From NCBI GenBank assembly GCA_964019695.1, contig OZ026530.1, positions 26,548,108 through 26,612,107 on the forward strand: a stretch of 64,000 bases of DNA. The letters run 5' to 3'. The notes below the pieces were generated by a model. It did no database searches. It was given only the letters and a program-made list of their open reading frames with translations, and was not told the origin of the DNA. Positions 55,701 to 61,700 of this stretch are shown in pieces. Each line of letters starts with the position of its first letter. Positions within the stretch are counted from its first letter, which is position 1. The stretch is from Loripinus fragilis (lineage: Eukaryota; Mollusca; Bivalvia; Lucinida; Lucinidae). Position numbers and translations under genes: made by a program.

Positions 55701-58700
55701 ATTTACTGTATACCATAAATCATTCTAAACATTTAATACTGGATAACTCCCTGCAGTTAACATTGCCTGAGACTTGCATGTTCATATATCTCAGAATGAC
55801 AATTACATATCATTCTTTATAACCACTAACATAGCCTGGGACTTGTTTGTTCATATATCTTAAAATGAAAATTACATATCATTCTTTATAACCATTAACA
55901 TAGCCTGAGACTTGTTTGTTCATATACTGAGGGAAAAAAATTTAGCAATAAGTTATAATGGATTTTCCAATAAGCGATCTTTTTAGCATTAGATATATTT
56001 TATCAGCAGGTGCGCAAACATATCAGTTGTTTTAAAATGATCTATTGGCTACCCGCAAGAGGTCACAAGAAACAAATTCCGATTTTATAGTGAGGATTTG
56101 ACCTGCTGAGCATTTTAATTTCAAATGCCATTCAATTGAAAGGGAGGTAATTTGAACAAATACGATTTTCAACTAACAACAGTACGAAATCGGTGAGAAG
56201 AACATTCAGTTTTGAACCAGTTTTCACTTTTTGGCTTTTAGGTCTAAACATTTGATGTAAAAATGAAACTTTTAGCAAAAAATATTCGCTCTATTGCCAG
56301 ATAAGCTGTTTAAGCAAGGGGGCTTAAAATTGAGCTTGACGTTATGTGAAATGTCAACCGGTTAATTTCATTGTACTCCTAAATGTTTGTCAACATATAT
56401 TTTTGATATTATGAAATTAAAAATCCTATTTCTTCTAAACTGTGAATCCCCAAAGTATATTGCTAAACTTTTTTCCCTCAGTATATATCTTAAAATGAAA
56501 ATTTCATATCATTCTTTACAACCATTAACATTGCCTGAGACTTCGTTGTTCATACATCTTGAAATGACAACTACATATCATTCTTTGCAATCATTAACAT
56601 AGCCTTGGACTTGCTTGTTCATATATCTTAAAATGACAACTACATATCATTCTTTACAACCATTAACAAAGCCTGGGACTTGTTTGTTCATATATCTTAA
56701 AATGACAACTACATATCATTCTTTACAACCATCAAGATAGCCTGGGACTTGCTTGTTCATATATCTTAAAATGACAATTACATATCATTCTTTACAACCA
56801 TTAACAGAGCCTGGGACTTGCTTGATCATATATCTTAAAATGACAACTACATATCATTCTTTACAATCATTAACATAGCCTGAGACTTGTTTATTCATAT
56901 ATCTTAAAATGACAATTACATATCATTCTTCACAACCATTAACATAGCCTGGGACTTGTTTGTTCATACATCTTAAAATGACTTATTTTAACATAGCCTG
57001 GGACTTGCTTGATCATATATCTTAAAATGACAACTACATATCATTCTTTTCAATCATTAACATAGCCTGAGACTTGCTTGTTCAGATATCTTTAAATGAC
57101 AATTACATATCATTCTTTACAACCATTAACATAGCCTGAGACTTGCTTATTCATATATCTTAAAATGACAATTAAATGACTTATTTTAACATAGCCTGGG
57201 ACTTGCTTGACCATAATCTCAAATTGACTCATTTTAGATTACATTCTTTTAAAAATTCCATTTATTGTTTGACAATGACCCTACAATTAACATATCCTGT
57301 GACCAACCTGTTAATGCCCTCCTTCTTCAGTGGCCTCATGTCATCCATTATTGTGTCTTTAAGAATCACCTTGGCTTCAATGTCATTATTAGACATGATT
57401 TGAGCTTGAACAGCTATCAGTTGTAGTTCAAAGCTCCCCAGTGACTTCTTCTCATCTCGTTTACACAGGCCATTAGTCTGAAGTTCAATATAATTAATTA
57501 GCTTTGTTCCATATTCACCTTTCCTAAAAACCATGCCTACTTCAACTCTTTGTTAAGTAGTCTGCTGATAACCCTTGCAAACAGTTTGGCCCAGATCAGG
57601 CCCGAAATTTTGAACTGGATCCAAACTGTTTGACTCTCTAATGGTATTCCTGAAATACTTTTTGAACATGATAATTTTGAATAATACCAAAAGACAAAAG
57701 CACATGAAATCTACCTTGCATGCAAAAAAGTTAAATGGTACACATCAGATTGATTGTAGGAAATTGAACATGTGCTTTCGTTTGTAGGACAATATCACAT
57801 GCTAAATCGTCTTTGCATTGTACATTTATACACTACCAGGTGACTTATGAGTGACATTTCTGGGCTTGGTTTAGAAACATCTACTGGGTTATCATTTGAA
57901 AATATGTTGATAAACCATCCAAAAAGATATAATGTTGATATCATTTTAAGTCAATAGAAATTTTAAAGGTACAATTATTTGCCTCCGTCTCTATTTTTAT
58001 ACTTCCATTCTGAAAACACCTGCATCACCTGTCAAGGAATATGTATAATCAAAATGAACAATAATATATAGGTTTTGTCTTTGGCTCACCATAGCTCAGC
58101 TTGAGGTTTTCTTTAGCTCTGACTATCTGTAAGTTGTGAGACTTTTTCTGTGTTTCATCATAGTGTATGAACAATATATTTTTGTCAAATTACCCAGTAG
58201 AAATGTGTCCACCTTTTTGTGCAGACTCTGCCCACTGGTTTTTTACAACAACAAGAGATTAATTAGGCATGCATTATTTATTCCACAAGTGAATAGTTAT
58301 GTTTTGGCTAAACACATTTGTTAATTAGTAAACAGCAATTTGGATAGATGAGAGATTTTTTCTCAATTTTTTTTTAAATTTTGGGAACCAAGGCATATTC
58401 GCACTATAAACGTACTCGCGTAGTAACGCAACAAGTACTAATGGGACTGACCTGTACTTTTTAAAGTGTGGTAATCTGAATGGCTTTTGAGATATCATTG
58501 AAATTGATGGGATGCATTAAACCCCCAGAAAATCCACTATCAGTGAAAATGAATGTCCCTCATTATTCATAATAATGTTCAGTAAATGTTCTAAAATTTT
58601 GAAAACTTTTCTCTTTCAGTTCTCACCTAAATGCTGGTTATCAGGGCTGGAATTAACAAAATGCTTGTCCGAATAGGAAACAGGGAAGATCCTGATCAGA

Positions 58701-61700
58701 CTGCTTCTTCAGAAGCAGTCTGATTTGGATCTGCACTGTTTCTCTAGGCCTTTTTGGCAGGTAACTACTGTTCAAAAATTTAGAACATTTACCATACTGG
58801 GTCTGTTGTGTTGGCTATGTTTTGAAATTAGATTTGTTCACTGAAGCTTGATGCTCAAAAATAATCAGTGAAGAAATATGAAATGGAATGAAAGCTGATC
58901 ACTCCTATATTTCTTCTGTTTCTCAAACATTGAGGTCATTTTCCAAACCATCAGTTCAGTATCACTTACCAATTCACTATAGAGAGTGACTGAGAGTTTA
59001 TTCTCTATGAATACTTAGCTCAACTATTGAGGTGGAATCTCCATAGCTCAGTAAATCTTACCAATTCACTGTCTCCATTATAGAGAGTGGCTGATAGTTT
59101 ATTCATTCTAAACTCAAGCTTCATCTTACACCAGCTCTGTTTATCTATTGAAGTAGAGAGTGCATTAGGACTAGCCTGGCTACCAGCTGAAACAAAAATA
59201 TAAAGTGAAAATAATTTGGAAAATGCATCGTTCAGAAATAGAGAGAACCTACAATATTAGAAAACAGCAGACTCAGTTTTATAAGATGTTCATGAGAACT
59301 AATGGAAAGTACAACAGGGTCTAAACTATTTGCAAAGATTATCACTTTACAGAAAATTCTGGCAGTTTGGAATAAAACTGAGTTGCTGCTGTTTGTGCTG
59401 TTGTGCTCAGCAGGTGTGCCTTTATATAAGAAATCACTTGAAAGGGAGGGTTAAGGAATAAAACCTTGCCTTGACCATATTACATTAACTTGTTACCTCA
59501 CAATTTAAAATTGGACAATTTATCTGCCACTGTGTTCCTTGCTTCCAAAGGATCTGTTTATTGCTTACAGCCAGTAAAAGTTTAAAAACAAGCATGTTAT
59601 TGACTCTATATGCTACAAAGAGATCTAGTGATCTCTGAAAAATATACAAAATAGGCCCTTTAGACAGAGAGAAAATAAAATGTTAGAAAATGTAAGATTC
59701 AGTCTGATTGAGTCTTGTTCATGAGACAAAAATGTAGCATCTAAGCTGGTCTGCGGCATTTCCTGGTCATACTTACAGTAAATATTCTAAAATATCAAAC
59801 ACTAGTCATTAGCCAAAAAAGCCATAGACAAACAGTGCAGACCCAGATCAGACTGCTTGAAGAAGCAGTCTGATAAGGATCTTAGCAAACGACAATAAGT
59901 GCAGATCCAGATCAGACTGCTACTGAAGAAGCAGTCTGATTGGGATCTTCCCTGTTTTCTATTCTGACAAGTATTTTGTGAATTCCAGGCCGGATAACCA
60001 ACATTTTATATGAGATTAGAAGCAGAAAATGTTCGAAATTTTAGAACATTTACTGTATATTTTGCCCATATTTGGTGTGTGTTTATGATATTACCAGTTT
60101 GAGTTGCTGTGCTAGTGGTTTCCTCTATCTGAAACTAGTTCCAGTTGCAATTTTAGTGTCCGGTGTAGTCTTGTCTATATTTATTGCATAATTGTCTATT
60201 CAGTAAAAACTCGAAAATTTGAACGCTGATTTTTCTAAATACTCGCTTATGGTATTGGAAATCACTTTTGAGGCACACTGGATTCAGATAAGAGGACCTA
60301 TTTTTGATCTATTTGATTAACTATCTATAAAAACATACGTTTTTGGGTACATTTTACGCACCCAAAATGTATGTTTGATAGGGGAAATATGATAAAAATC
60401 ACTTTTGGGGGTTATATATTTTTGATGTCTACCTCCCTATTATTTGAATTTTCCATACTTCGAAATAAAACCTCTAGTCCATAGGACTTTGAATTTATGA
60501 GATTTGAGTGTATTTGTTATTACCAGTTTGAGATGGTGTAATGGTAGCTTCCTCTATTTGTACTGTAGTTCCACTCACAACTTTAGTCTCTGGTGTAACA
60601 GTTGGAGCCTGGCCTTCTGTTAGGTTCTCATTGAGTACTTTCATCAGTGAGGTGAAATCACCCTGGCTTAGAGTCACCTGTAACGTAGCAACTAGTCTTA
60701 TCATATAACGTCGCCTCTGGGAGTGATACAACACCATGTACTTATTATTAATAAATCACTAGTGGTTTACATATCTATATAGTACCTTTGGGGTTGCAAG
60801 TTCCAGTCTCACCGCTGGCGTAGTCACTGTATTGTGTCCTTAAGCAAGATACTTTATCCAGTGCTTAGTACTGACATGACTGAATAAACTTATCATCAGT
60901 TCTTGACATTTACTCTCCAGTAAATCATTTTAATTTTCTTTCAATGTCAGAGTAGCTAAGCAGCTAACATCATAAATATTTGAAACTCTCATCCCTTGCT
61001 TATGTTGAAATTGGTACAACCCAGACTCAACTTTCCTTTATCTGGCATTTGAGAATGGCTACATTTGTAAGGTGTAAAAGTAGAGTTAACTAAGTGAAAG
61101 TAAACCTTGGATTGAATTGCGAGATAACTATAACCCTCTCATGACCAATAAAATCTTTAATCCAATTAGAATAAATCAATATTGGATGATATTTATATAC
61201 CATTACACGGCTGACAATCAGTTGAATGCGTAACCCTGGTTAAACAAAGAAATCCGTTTGCTGCACTTCAGGTTTCCAAGAAGATGATCAAAAAAGGTAA
61301 ACAAAGTGTACCCATTCTGAATTTATCGATGGATATTTACTTATACAGAAAGTTTGTCAAAAATCTAAGAATGCTATTTTGTCAGTTAAATCAGTGCTTT
61401 AACACACGGCAATGATTTACTCAATTCGGTAAGGTTTTCAAGGAATTTATTCAATCTTCCAAACCTCCTGTTTCAACACGGTCAAGGTTGCCAAAATACC
61501 AAGGAAAATAAAGCATTTTGTCATTATGTACTGAATCACAGTGGGGCTCGAAACATTTCACTGTCCAGTTGTTTGAATTATATTTTGAGAAGTCAGCGAT
61601 TGTGTCCCACTAACACATCTTGCAGCAATAGTTAGAAATATTGTATTGTGCCAGCATGCTGGTTGTTGTAAATAGTAAGCCCTTTTTATAACATTTTTTA

